Below, one piece after another: positions 61,085 through 64,000 of a stretch of DNA of 64,000 nucleotides. The notes below the pieces were generated by a model. That model saw nothing but the letters and a program-made list of their open reading frames with translations, did no database searches and had not been told where the DNA came from. This DNA is from Arenicola marina (Eukaryota > Annelida > Polychaeta > Arenicolidae). Numbering within the stretch: position 1 is the first letter of the stretch; each line of letters opens with the position of its first letter. The position numbers and the translations under genes were made by a program. The stretch covers positions 22,381,639 through 22,445,638 of the forward strand of contig OZ025263.1 of NCBI GenBank assembly GCA_964019135.1, in the 5' to 3' direction.

Positions 61085-63625
61085 TCTCTCCTGGGGGTGA
61101 GTACACGATGTGGAATTTGTTTATGGCAATATCTTAAGGTTTTATGGTGATGTGCTTGTTGTCTGTAATGCTATTACTTAACCTATGTATTAAAGGGTGA
61201 AAAGTAAATTGTAACGGAAAGGAAATATTTCACATGTTTCGTTGTTGAAGAAATAACTGTTATATGTTATATTTAAGTGTTACTCCATATTTTGTGATAT
61301 TACAGTTACGGTTAGACAGGTCTGATGTTTACATGATCTAATATATTGATATTATGCATAAAGAGGATACATTAATATTTTTTTTTCTTTACGACTAGTT
61401 CTCATAGATGAGGATTTATTTTGAATTTAGCCTGAATCAGGGTTTATTATAAGATCAGAACACGCTTTAGTTAACGTCGGAAGAAGTGTCCGGGACTCAA
61501 GTTGCAGTATTTACAAAACAAGGATAGCAGTCATTAACACTGGCGTTGCTTGCAGGACCCGGTCCCAACACCCTCCCCCCGGGGTACCCAGGGGTGTCGG
61601 GGCCAGGGGTGTCCTCTCACGGGGCCACGGCCGTCACCCCCACCGGGATGGAGCGCTGGCACGAGGACAAGATGGTCGGACCCCCTCGCCCGGGGCAGCT
61701 CTCACCAGGTACGACAGCAGTGTCGCCCTCTGGCGTCGCTTTAACGCTTTAAAAGTACTGCTGGTTAAGTCAGGATTTCTGGCACAACCGGCAAAAGGAA
61801 GACTGACATGTTCTCCTTGAGCGACCGAGTAGGGAACTAGCTCAGTTGTTAATTAAGCAGGCTGAGCTGCAACTCAAAAGCTGTTGGGTTCGAACCCTGG
61901 GATCTTAGCCTTCATGTACCATAGAACACCGATATTGCAATACGTTGCATTACATTGCGCAATTATATTACTTGATATATTACTACCGGTAATATAATTC
62001 ATTATAATATTATATTTGTTAGTAAATTATGTTCTTATAGCTTATTTTGTATAAAAATATATTGTTATAAGATAATATATATTTTTATTTAAATCTTTAT
62101 AAGATTAAATATTTTAAATTAGATTTTTATAAGATTATATTATTTTAATGTATTATTACTATAAGATTAATATATTTTATTATTACTATAATATTATTAT
62201 ATTAATATTATTATTGTGATAACATGTGGCTGTTATTATTGCGTAACATATGCCCGCGTCTTTCAGGCGAGATGGAACAATACGCCATCCGAGGCCCCAA
62301 CGGAGAGATGATGCGACCCCGATACCCAGGGGCCATGCAGGGCATGCGGCATCCCCCGGGCGGACCCCTCCAAGGGGCGGGCCGCGGCTACCCCCAGGGC
62401 ATGCCCCCGGGGATGGGGCCGGGGGGCCCGTACCATCCCTCACAACGCCACCCCAGTCAGTTCATGGAGATGCAGAGGCAGCAGGTATGTGACAGTGACT
62501 ATATATATGCCTCTCCCTGGGGTTTTCGAGGGCCAAGTTAGCCTTCATGTATGGCCTTTAAATGATACATCGTGCGTCGCTATTTATGGATTGCGCATTT
62601 ATGGAGCACATGATAGGGGTCGTAGTCTATATGGAAAATAAGTTTGTTATGCAGGATAAGCACAACTCCGGCTCACTCTGAATGTATAATACACCTGAAA
62701 AATGAGAAATATGGGCGGTTCTTTGACAAGCGAGAGGCCATTGAAAAAATAATTTGTGGTTAGTTTGGGTCTGGGTCATTAAACACTTGATCATGTGCAG
62801 GGAAAAGTCTGGGAAATGTCTGGGACCCCCCCCCCCCCACCCCTCTCCCCCTGCGCCCTTAGTGCTGGGAACATATGGATGTGTCTAGTTTTAAGTTATG
62901 GAGCCAAAACGGAGATGCGGGGTGGGTGAAATGGGAGTGTGATGGATCGTTACTGCGATGGGCCATGAGGACATGTTGTTTAACCATGTCTAAAAGTCTG
63001 CATGTATCATAGACCTGTATTCGCGCACTAACTGCGGTAGATGATATCTTTGACTGTTGCCTTTCTTTGCGTCTCCTTCGCCTCTGATGCTTGCGGTGGT
63101 GGTATATCCAGGCTCCAAAACTCCTGCTTAGCATGTCACTTGTTACTAAAATCTCCTCTGACCAGTAACAAAAATCGCCCACTGTAATCTCACGCTCCAC
63201 TGGCGCCGGGTGTTCAAGCCGTAACGGGTGGCACGATACAGCCGTACCCACTGAAAGTGCCGTCACAACCCAGTCAAATCAAATTGATCCGTACCGGAAT
63301 TGTAATGTGTTGCTTGTTTGGAGTCCGAGCTTTAATTCGACTCCACCGATCAATGTTAAGTTCAGCTCCAGGGTCTAAACAGGCGTTATAATGGGCCATA
63401 AAATAAGAATATATGTGAATGTTATTATTGTGGGGCACGGGTAAGTTCTGAGCCGGGGACGCTGGATGTTTTGTTGTGGTTATGGTTTCCTATGTACTGA
63501 TGTAGGGCGCTCGGTTAATATGGTACTTTAGCTCTCGAATGACTTATCTTTGCTGTACTCTGGGGCACCTGGTTTGACTACCTGCCAGCACGCCAGCCTG
63601 TAGTCTGTCTATCTGTCGTCAGTCA

Positions 63626-63669
<44 letters not shown>

Positions 63670-64000
63670 GACTGCCTGGCCCTGTCCTATCGCCGCTGTC
63701 TCTCTCTTTCTGTCTCCAGGAGACTCCACTCTCTGCCTCGGAACGTCACCGTATTCCCTACCTTCAGATGTTCCAGGATCGCCTCCGCCAGCGGTCCGCC
63801 GCCCAGGGGGGTGGACCCCCCCGGGGGCCCGCCCAGTTCCTGCCCGCGGGTCACCCCGTACCCCCCAGAATGCCGCCGGGCGCCATGGAAGCGCAGTTCA
63901 GGCCCGGGATGCGACCCCAGGGCATGCCCCCGGGGGCCCCGCCCGGTGCCCCCGGCGCGCCGCCCACCTCTCCCGGCGCGGGGTCGCGCTATCCCACAAT
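28470..64000 (+). CDS. KMT2C/KMT2D: KMT2C/KMT2D-like histone H3K4 methyltransferase, 5' part (35 exons)
   Basis: Co-orthologue candidate of vertebrate MLL3/MLL4, the catalytic scaffold of the COMPASS-like complex that monomethylates H3K4 at enhancers in the nucleus. Exons (coding): 28470-28855, 29322-29641, 30677-30797, 30935-31153, 31659-31798, 32077-32186, 32490-32652, 34706-34883, 35581-35886, 37330-37535, 37830-37969, 38438-38641, 38909-39007, 39722-39916, 40738-40919, 41335-41499, 41859-41971, 42325-42408, 43198-43440, 44616-44774, 45750-45872, 46349-46479, 47138-47606, 48012-48371, 49014-49341, 49639-49856, 50361-50434, 53606-53656, 55021-55222, 55669-55758, 56136-57466, 60736-61096, 61556-61708, 62267-62484, 63720 to beyond 64000. 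All junction phases agree: 8123 bases, about 2707 residues so far (human KMT2C is about 4900). The start at 28470 has G at -3 and +4. The C-terminal FYRN/FYRC and SET domains are off-window. Exon 32's acceptor is the least certain. Confidence 0.93.
29035..29175 (+). mobile_element. tRNA-derived SINE (family C), degraded
   Basis: AGCAGGCTGAGCTGCA followed by GTCGTGGGTTCGAGTC (B-box-like), then TTTCATTGTTCCGGGAA and TAAATTTAGCCTTA, the layout also seen at 40575-40680, 45905-46060 and 61832-61920. It lies in intron 1. Confidence 0.5.
29951..29994. repeat. Poly-T tract of about 44 bases
   Basis: Uninterrupted T run in intron 2. The poly-lysine minus-strand frame over it is an artefact. Confidence 0.9.
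30677..32652 (+). CDS. KMT2C/KMT2D: KMT2C/D-like exons 3-7: extended PHD finger 1
   Basis: Residues 236-486. Exon 3 carries ERTVSEESAT, like RSVSEESAN in human KMT2C just before the first finger. Exon 4 opens the finger with CDKLCSLCNRGEKSLLGQGD, exon 5 has DELSLVG, exon 6 has AHHCCAAWSAGV and exon 7 has CSYCRRFGATIVC through YHYPCASGGGCFQD to LCLDHIDQA. Together these give the C2HC pre-PHD plus PHD arrangement (ePHD) seen in this family, split over five exons. The role in the family is chromatin contact. Confidence 0.92.
30872..30905 (+). mobile_element. SINE-B 3' end fragment
   Basis: AGCGTCCTGAATATCCAACC followed by AACCAACCAA equals the terminal part of the full SINE-B copies. It lies 30 bases before the exon 4 acceptor. 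Confidence 0.6.
32187..32489. other. Intron 6 with a SINE-like tRNA fragment
   Basis: Near 32204 the sequence GCCTCCGTGGCTCAGTGGG, followed by TAGCGCG, resembles a tRNA A-box start. The rest to about 32350 is unlike the other SINE families here. Confidence 0.4.
32653..34705. other. Intron 7, no recognised element
   Basis: A 2.05-kb intron with a G17 run followed by a C-run near 33901-33937 that could fold back. No exon with matching phase or domain similarity was found. Confidence 0.5.
34706..37535 (+). CDS. KMT2C/KMT2D: KMT2C/D-like exons 8-10: PHD fingers 2-4
   Basis: Residues 487-716. PHD2 reads CVVCETPGNIIEQLFCTSCG, then QHYHGNCL and WQCPDCKICQTC. PHD3 reads MLVCDTCDKGYHTFCL and WKCKNCRVC. 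PHD4 follows with CCPLCGKAYR, MVICVLCKKYAHIEC and YVCRVCKHMDGAE. All zinc ligands are present. These match KMT2C PHD2-4 almost residue for residue. Exon 10's acceptor is the last of about 19 tandem copies of the same splice site (see 36360-37329). Confidence 0.95.
35310..35395 (+). mobile_element. SINE-A 3' fragment in intron 8
   Basis: CTGTCCCGGAGGTTTCTTAT followed by AGCACCAAAATTTCATTTC matches the 3' body and tail of the SINE-A copies at 36664 and 44367. The 5' tRNA part is missing. Confidence 0.55.
36360..37329 (+). repeat. Splice-acceptor minisatellite of intron 9
   Basis: Tandem units each carry 19 intron-like bases (ATTATTGCCTCTGTTACAG) joined to the first 18 or 36 bases of exon 10 (ATACGCTCACATTGAG...). 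Unit lengths are 37 or 55; the 18-base difference is a stretch of the exon. Acceptor AGs end at 36386, 36441, 36478, 36515, 36552, 36589, 36644, 36886, 36941, then every 37 bases from 36996 to 37329. The last is the true exon 10 acceptor. A SINE interrupts the array at 36664-36856. Confidence 0.95.
36664..36856 (+). mobile_element. tRNA-derived SINE (family A) inside the acceptor array
   Basis: GGGGGGCCTCCCTGGTGTAG leads into an A-box-like TAGTGGTTAGCGCAC. The B box is GGGTTCGAATCCGGG. The body ends in an (ATTCC)n-type tail. A perfect 12-base target duplication, CACATTGAACTA, lies at 36652-36663 and 36857-36868. The target is itself array sequence, so the SINE inserted after the array had formed. 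Confidence 0.9.
37830..39007 (+). CDS. KMT2C/KMT2D: KMT2C/D-like exons 11-13: linker
   Basis: Residues 717-864. Exon 11 is acidic and serine-rich and ends before gtggga (37970). Exon 12 has GPGIGKPSFGKKFGKK, resembling IGMGKPAITKRKFSPG of human KMT2C. Exon 13 is very basic (GRQPKLTKPG). No folded domain expected; it links the two PHD clusters. Confidence 0.85.
38068..38137 (+). mobile_element. SINE-B 5' part in intron 11
   Basis: GGCCGCCACGTTAGCTCAAT followed by GGGTTAGAGCGCTCGC, then the CAGGTGGATCGG segment. The 3' body is replaced by the palindromic element that begins at 38138. Confidence 0.7.
38138..38268. mobile_element. Palindromic MITE-like hairpin in intron 11
   Basis: The ends TGGTTTATGTCCAT and ATGGACATAAACCA are perfect inverted repeats. 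An inner pair around AAATATAATTTATTTTTG and its complement (38174-38232) extends the hairpin. 131 bases, no coding. Family not identified. Confidence 0.65.
39039..39297 (+). mobile_element. SINE-B, near full length, intron 13
   Basis: GGCCGGCCCGGTAGCTCAG followed by TGGGTTAGAGCGCTCGC (A box), CTAACGGCACGTGAATCG, then CCGCTGTGGCCATGTCTGTG and GATAAAGATCCCATG, ending AATATACAACCAACCAA. Confidence 0.8.
39400..39660. repeat. (ATT/AAT)n self-complementary low-complexity tract
   Basis: Arrays of ATTATTAATAATATAATT in intron 13. Both strands stay open as Asn/Ile-rich frames purely from composition. The true exon 14 begins at 39722. Confidence 0.9.
39722..41971 (+). CDS. KMT2C/KMT2D: KMT2C/D-like exons 14-17: PHD fingers 5-7
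   Basis: Residues 865-1082. PHD5 reads CYSCGSFGRAEEGRLIVC, then QCYHPYC. PHD6 reads CTVCEGCGKPHDEGRLILCD, then ISYHIYCLDPPLECVPKG and WKCKW. PHD7 reads CACCVTCGVTS through CASLATCPLCHRHYREDDLI to CDRWLHALCDD and YQCSFCRPV. In KMT2D this triple finger binds the histone H4 tail near K16, needed for nucleosome methylation. The zinc ligands and the order are intact. Confidence 0.95.
39979..40364 (+). mobile_element. SINE-B interrupted by about 130 bases, intron 14
   Basis: The 5' part at 39979-40035 (GGGGGCCGCCCCGATAGCTG, then TGTGTTAGAGCGCTCGC) and the remainder at 40169-40364 (GCTAACGGCACGTGGATCGG to ACAACCAACC) are separated by unrelated AT-rich sequence. Confidence 0.7.
40575..40680 (+). mobile_element. 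SINE-C fragment, intron 14
   Basis: GGTCGTGGGTTCGAACCCTG is a good B box, followed by CACTTCCATGTGCGGAGCG and TTGTCCCGGGTTTGTTAG. The upstream part is lost at a G-run (40555-40570). It lies 57 bases before exon 15. Confidence 0.5.
42325..43440 (+). CDS. KMT2C/KMT2D: KMT2C/D-like exons 18-19: proline stretch and PPKTY region
   Basis: Residues 1083-1191. Exon 18 is a short proline-rich exon. Exon 19 has PPKPTKTYFLDGVYVSESGL, like PPKTYTQDGVCLTESG in KMT2C, then a basic patch and a Gly/Arg-rich run. Its last roughly 27 bases are themselves one unit of the donor-bearing minisatellite that follows, so the exon end is repeat-derived. Confidence 0.88.
42554..42803 (+). mobile_element. SINE-B, near full length, intron 18
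   Basis: GGGGCCGCCCCGATAGCTCA, GAACGCTCGCTCTGGCCACC, CTAACGGCAGGTGGATGGG, GATAAAGATCCCATGTCC and a terminal CAACCTAACCAA tail. Confidence 0.8.
43412..44075 (+). repeat. Splice-donor minisatellite at the exon 19/intron 19 boundary
   Basis: About 22 units, mostly 30 bases, reading GTAAGGGCGCAGCTGGTGAC then GTCATCGGGG. The first unit is the end of exon 19 (GAGGGCGCAACTGGTGACG then GCATGGGAG), directly followed by the donor gtaagg at 43441. Each later unit repeats that donor. The first four intronic units are exactly 30 bases and keep the exon's frame open. A 29-base unit at 43561 then breaks it. Most units contain the octamer TGACGTCA. Confidence 0.95.
44085..44262 (+). mobile_element. SINE-B 3' portion, intron 19
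   Basis: ACGGCACGTGGATCGGTGGT through GCTGTGGTCATGTCTGTGG to TATACAACTAACTC. The 5' tRNA part is missing; it joins the donor array directly. Confidence 0.7.
44367..44590 (+). mobile_element. SINE-A inserted next to the exon 20 acceptor
   Basis: GGGGGGCCTTCCTGGTGTAG with the same A and B boxes and tail as the copy at 36664. The flanking duplication CCTCGCGTTAC (44356-44366) and CCTCGTGTTAC (44591-44601) differs at one base. The right copy lies 14 bases before exon 20, so it belongs to the acceptor's upstream sequence. Confidence 0.85.
44616..46479 (+). CDS. KMT2C/KMT2D: KMT2C/D-like exons 20-22: basic Gly/Arg linker
   Basis: Residues 1192-1329. Exon 20 is followed across the junction by GMGVGGFMARPRGRGG, matching GIGGFMVRQRSRTG in KMT2C. 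Exon 22 has KKKQRRPRPKKTNHLEDNYP and SYLQ, matching the NKLEETFPAYLQ segment. Exon 20's acceptor sits 14 bases after a SINE's target duplication. Exon 21's acceptor ends an 11-copy, 41-bp array. Confidence 0.88.
44925..45005 (+). mobile_element. tRNA-like SINE fragment, intron 20
   Basis: AGGGAGCCGCCGGAGTCTAG with GTTGCTGGTTCGATCCCCC (B box). Degraded and of uncertain family. Confidence 0.45.
45311..45749 (+). repeat. 41-bp minisatellite ending at the exon 21 acceptor
   Basis: Eleven copies at an exact 41-base spacing (first TGACCTGTGATTGG at about 45315, last at about 45725). Units read TGACCTGTGATTGGATGTAT, then GCTCCTAGGGCTCATGTTATC. The last unit becomes GATTGGCTGCGTGTTTCAG, the true acceptor of exon 21. 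Other units carry decoy AGs at the same place (TCCTAG, TCTCAG). Confidence 0.93.
45905..46060 (+). mobile_element. SINE-C copy, intron 21
   Basis: GTCAGTAAGCAGGCTGAGGC, then GTCGTTAGTTCGAACCCC, CCCATTTCATTGTCTGGGGA and TTAAATTAGCGCTCG. Same layout as 29035 and 61832. Confidence 0.5.
46898..47067 (+). mobile_element. SINE-B 3' portion, intron 22
   Basis: CAACGGCACGTGGATCGGTG, GCTGTGGCCATGTCTGCG, GATAAAGATCCCATGTCC, ending CTACAACCAACAGCCAACC. Confidence 0.7.
47138..49341 (+). CDS. KMT2C/KMT2D: KMT2C/D-like exons 23-25: acidic and Gly/His/Pro-rich linker
   Basis: Residues 1330-1714. Exon 23 opens EAFFGKILLD (KMT2C: EAFFGKDLLD) and later has a small APSS repeat. Exon 24 has DDDTDIMDILGEDLSK and a second acidic patch ending KTIEDVFKGVL, like KDVEDLFTAVL. 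Exon 24 ends at 48371 before an unusual donor, gttggt, required by phase. Exon 25 holds a run of GHPQ repeats encoded by a 12-bp coding minisatellite (about 49125-49220). Confidence 0.85.
48414..48676 (+). mobile_element. SINE-B, near full length, intron 24
   Basis: GGGGCTGGCCCGGTCACTCA, GTGGGTTAGAGCGCTCGCC, CTAACGGCACGTGGATCGG, GATAAAGATCCCATGTG and TATACAATCAACCAA. Starts about 43 bases after the exon 24 donor. Confidence 0.8.
49496..49535 (+). mobile_element. SINE-B 3' end fragment, intron 25
   Basis: AAAAGTGGTTAAACCGTCCT then GAATATACAACCAGCCAAC, the last 40 bases of the SINE-B consensus. Confidence 0.6.
49639..53656 (+). CDS. KMT2C/KMT2D: KMT2C/D-like exons 26-28: HMG-box-like domain
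   Basis: Residues 1715-1829. Reads SMQKWEKDEALGEHATISPV, then LYANLEHRELKVQYP, DWQERSKQIAKLWRKLPTDQ and APYLAKARDNRASSRLQKAQ. It aligns closely with the KMT2C segment around KWEKEEALGEMATVAPVLY and DWTTRVKQIAKLWRKASS. HMG-type helices presumably contact DNA or nucleosomes. Exons 27 and 28 are separated by a 3.2-kb intron dominated by a 49-bp minisatellite. Confidence 0.92.
49920..50130 (+). repeat. 20-bp tandem repeat with CRE-type octamers, intron 26
   Basis: About ten units of TTCGTGACGTCATCCAGTAC and variants, starting about 65 bases after the exon 26 donor. Many units contain the palindrome TGACGTCA. Confidence 0.88.
50466..52590. repeat. 49-bp minisatellite, roughly 42 copies, intron 27
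   Basis: Unit: CCCCACCCTCAGACCCAGG, CTCTCATCGTGTGGCCGCC, ACGCCTCGCCT. The left part is heterogeneous (some units with extra CACGC blocks). Units from about 51700 onward are nearly identical and carry CAGACCTAGG, suggesting recent expansion. Since 49 is not a multiple of three, all three frames stay open and give long pseudo-ORFs. Every unit has a pyrimidine tract followed by CAG. Confidence 0.95.
52591..53605. other. Right part of intron 27, nothing recognised
   Basis: AT-rich sequence between the minisatellite and exon 28. No domain-bearing frame. Confidence 0.5.
53657..55020. other. Intron 28, nothing recognised
   Basis: 1.36-kb AT-rich intron with only short frames of no known family. 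Confidence 0.5.
55021..57466 (+). CDS. KMT2C/KMT2D: KMT2C/D-like exons 29-31: DPYxQPPxTPRP repeat region
   Basis: Residues 1830-2370. Exon 29 is Gly/Pro/Gln-rich after EPGKKRKSDA and ends before a weak donor, gtttgt (55223). Exon 30 is short, with two SQPxTPG motifs. Exon 31 (1331 bases) has about 16 degenerate copies of DPYAQPPATPRP (variants DPYAQHPPTPRP, DPYGQPVATPRP, DPYSQPPSTPRS). The same repeat type, DPYSQPPGTPRP, is characteristic of KMT2C. Probably disordered. TP sites could be proline-directed kinase targets. A short poly-Q run lies near 56515-56560. Confidence 0.93.
55626..55668 (+). repeat. Duplicated acceptor of exon 30
   Basis: CATATTATGTGTACAG occurs twice in tandem (55627-55642 and 55653-55668). 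The second copy is the acceptor of exon 30. Using the first would add 26 bases and shift the frame. Confidence 0.8.
57467..60735. other. Intron 31 (3.3 kb), no recognised exon
   Basis: AT-rich, with short frames only. A GGGCGCCC palindrome with nearby CACGTG motifs near 58590-58640 is the only GC-rich patch. No phase-compatible exon with family similarity was seen. Confidence 0.45.
60736..64000 (+). CDS. KMT2C/KMT2D: KMT2C/D-like exons 32-35: coiled, poly-Q and Pro/Gly/Met-rich region
   Basis: Residues 2371-2707 and onward. Exon 32 has LHRQQLRELLANKSKLNQD, then KKKQQKEAERSQQ, aligning with the LREIILQQQQQKK stretch of KMT2C, and PLHHWPEE (KMT2C: PLQHWQPE). LRELL fits LXXLL. A pure CAG tract (23 codons) lies at 61015-61083. 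Exons 33 and 34 are Pro/Gly/Met-rich; exon 34 ends EMQRQQ. Exon 35 starts ETPLSASERHRIPYLQMFQD and is still open at the window edge. The exon 32 acceptor (cttcag at 60730-60735) has a poor pyrimidine tract and is chosen by phase and similarity. Confidence 0.85.
61015..61083 (+). repeat. Uninterrupted (CAG)23 coding tract
   Basis: Twenty-three consecutive CAG codons in exon 32 encode 23 glutamines (about residues 2464-2486). No CAA interruption. Confidence 0.97.
61832..61920 (+). mobile_element. SINE-C fragment, intron 33
   Basis: GAACTAGCTCAGTTGTTAAT, then AAGCAGGCTGAGCTGC and GCTGTTGGGTTCGAACCCTG give both promoter boxes. Truncated after GATCTTAGCCTTCATG. Confidence 0.6.
63620..63672. repeat. 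(TGTC)n microsatellite upstream of the exon 35 acceptor
   Basis: About 11 tandem TGTC units ending about 50 bases before the acceptor at 63719. It adds pyrimidines to the acceptor's upstream region. Confidence 0.9.

Overview
The window is animal nuclear DNA, probably from a marine invertebrate. Genes are split into many short exons with GT-AG introns. Introns and intergenic DNA are full of tRNA-derived SINEs, DNA-transposon remnants and minisatellites. Several minisatellites overlap exon-intron boundaries. I recall (unverified) that such boundary-spanning minisatellites, called 'mirage', were reported in amphioxus, so a lancelet is my leading guess. It remains inference.

Two protein-coding genes are supported, both on the + strand. 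(1) A DAZAP2-like gene, five exons from 12183 to 17100, encoding about 180 residues with three PPxY-type motifs and the diagnostic DAZAP2 C-terminus. (2) The 5' half or more of a giant KMT2C/KMT2D (MLL3/MLL4-type) histone H3K4 methyltransferase gene, from a start codon at 28470 past the right edge. I place 35 exons whose splice phases all agree (8123 coding bases, about 2707 residues). They encode, in order, a basic N-terminus, an extended PHD finger, PHD2-4, PHD5-7, acidic and Pro-rich linkers, an HMG-box-like domain, a long DPYxQPPxTPRP-type repeat region and a coiled, poly-Q and Pro/Gly/Met-rich stretch. The FYRN/FYRC and SET domains lie beyond the window.

Layout: 1-2990, C-rich and G-rich minisatellites in inverted arrangement. 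4490-8420, a tRNA SINE split by a non-autonomous LTR retrotransposon (minus strand, LTRs at 4567-5040 and 7945-8395, 4-bp target duplication). 9.2-10.7 kb, tandem repeats with a MITE-like element. 12.2-17.1 kb, the DAZAP2-like gene, whose intron 2 holds a MULE-type MITE. 17.1-28.4 kb, intergenic, with a degraded MULE transposon at 22430-24076. 28.4 kb to the end, the KMT2C/D-like gene.

The most notable signal is in the KMT2C/D-like gene. A 37/55-bp array repeats the 3' splice site of exon 10 about 19 times. A 30-bp array repeats the 5' splice site of exon 19 about 22 times. An 11-copy, 41-bp array runs into the 3' splice site of exon 21. A roughly 2.1-kb, 49-bp array in intron 27 carries a splice-acceptor-like sequence in every unit.
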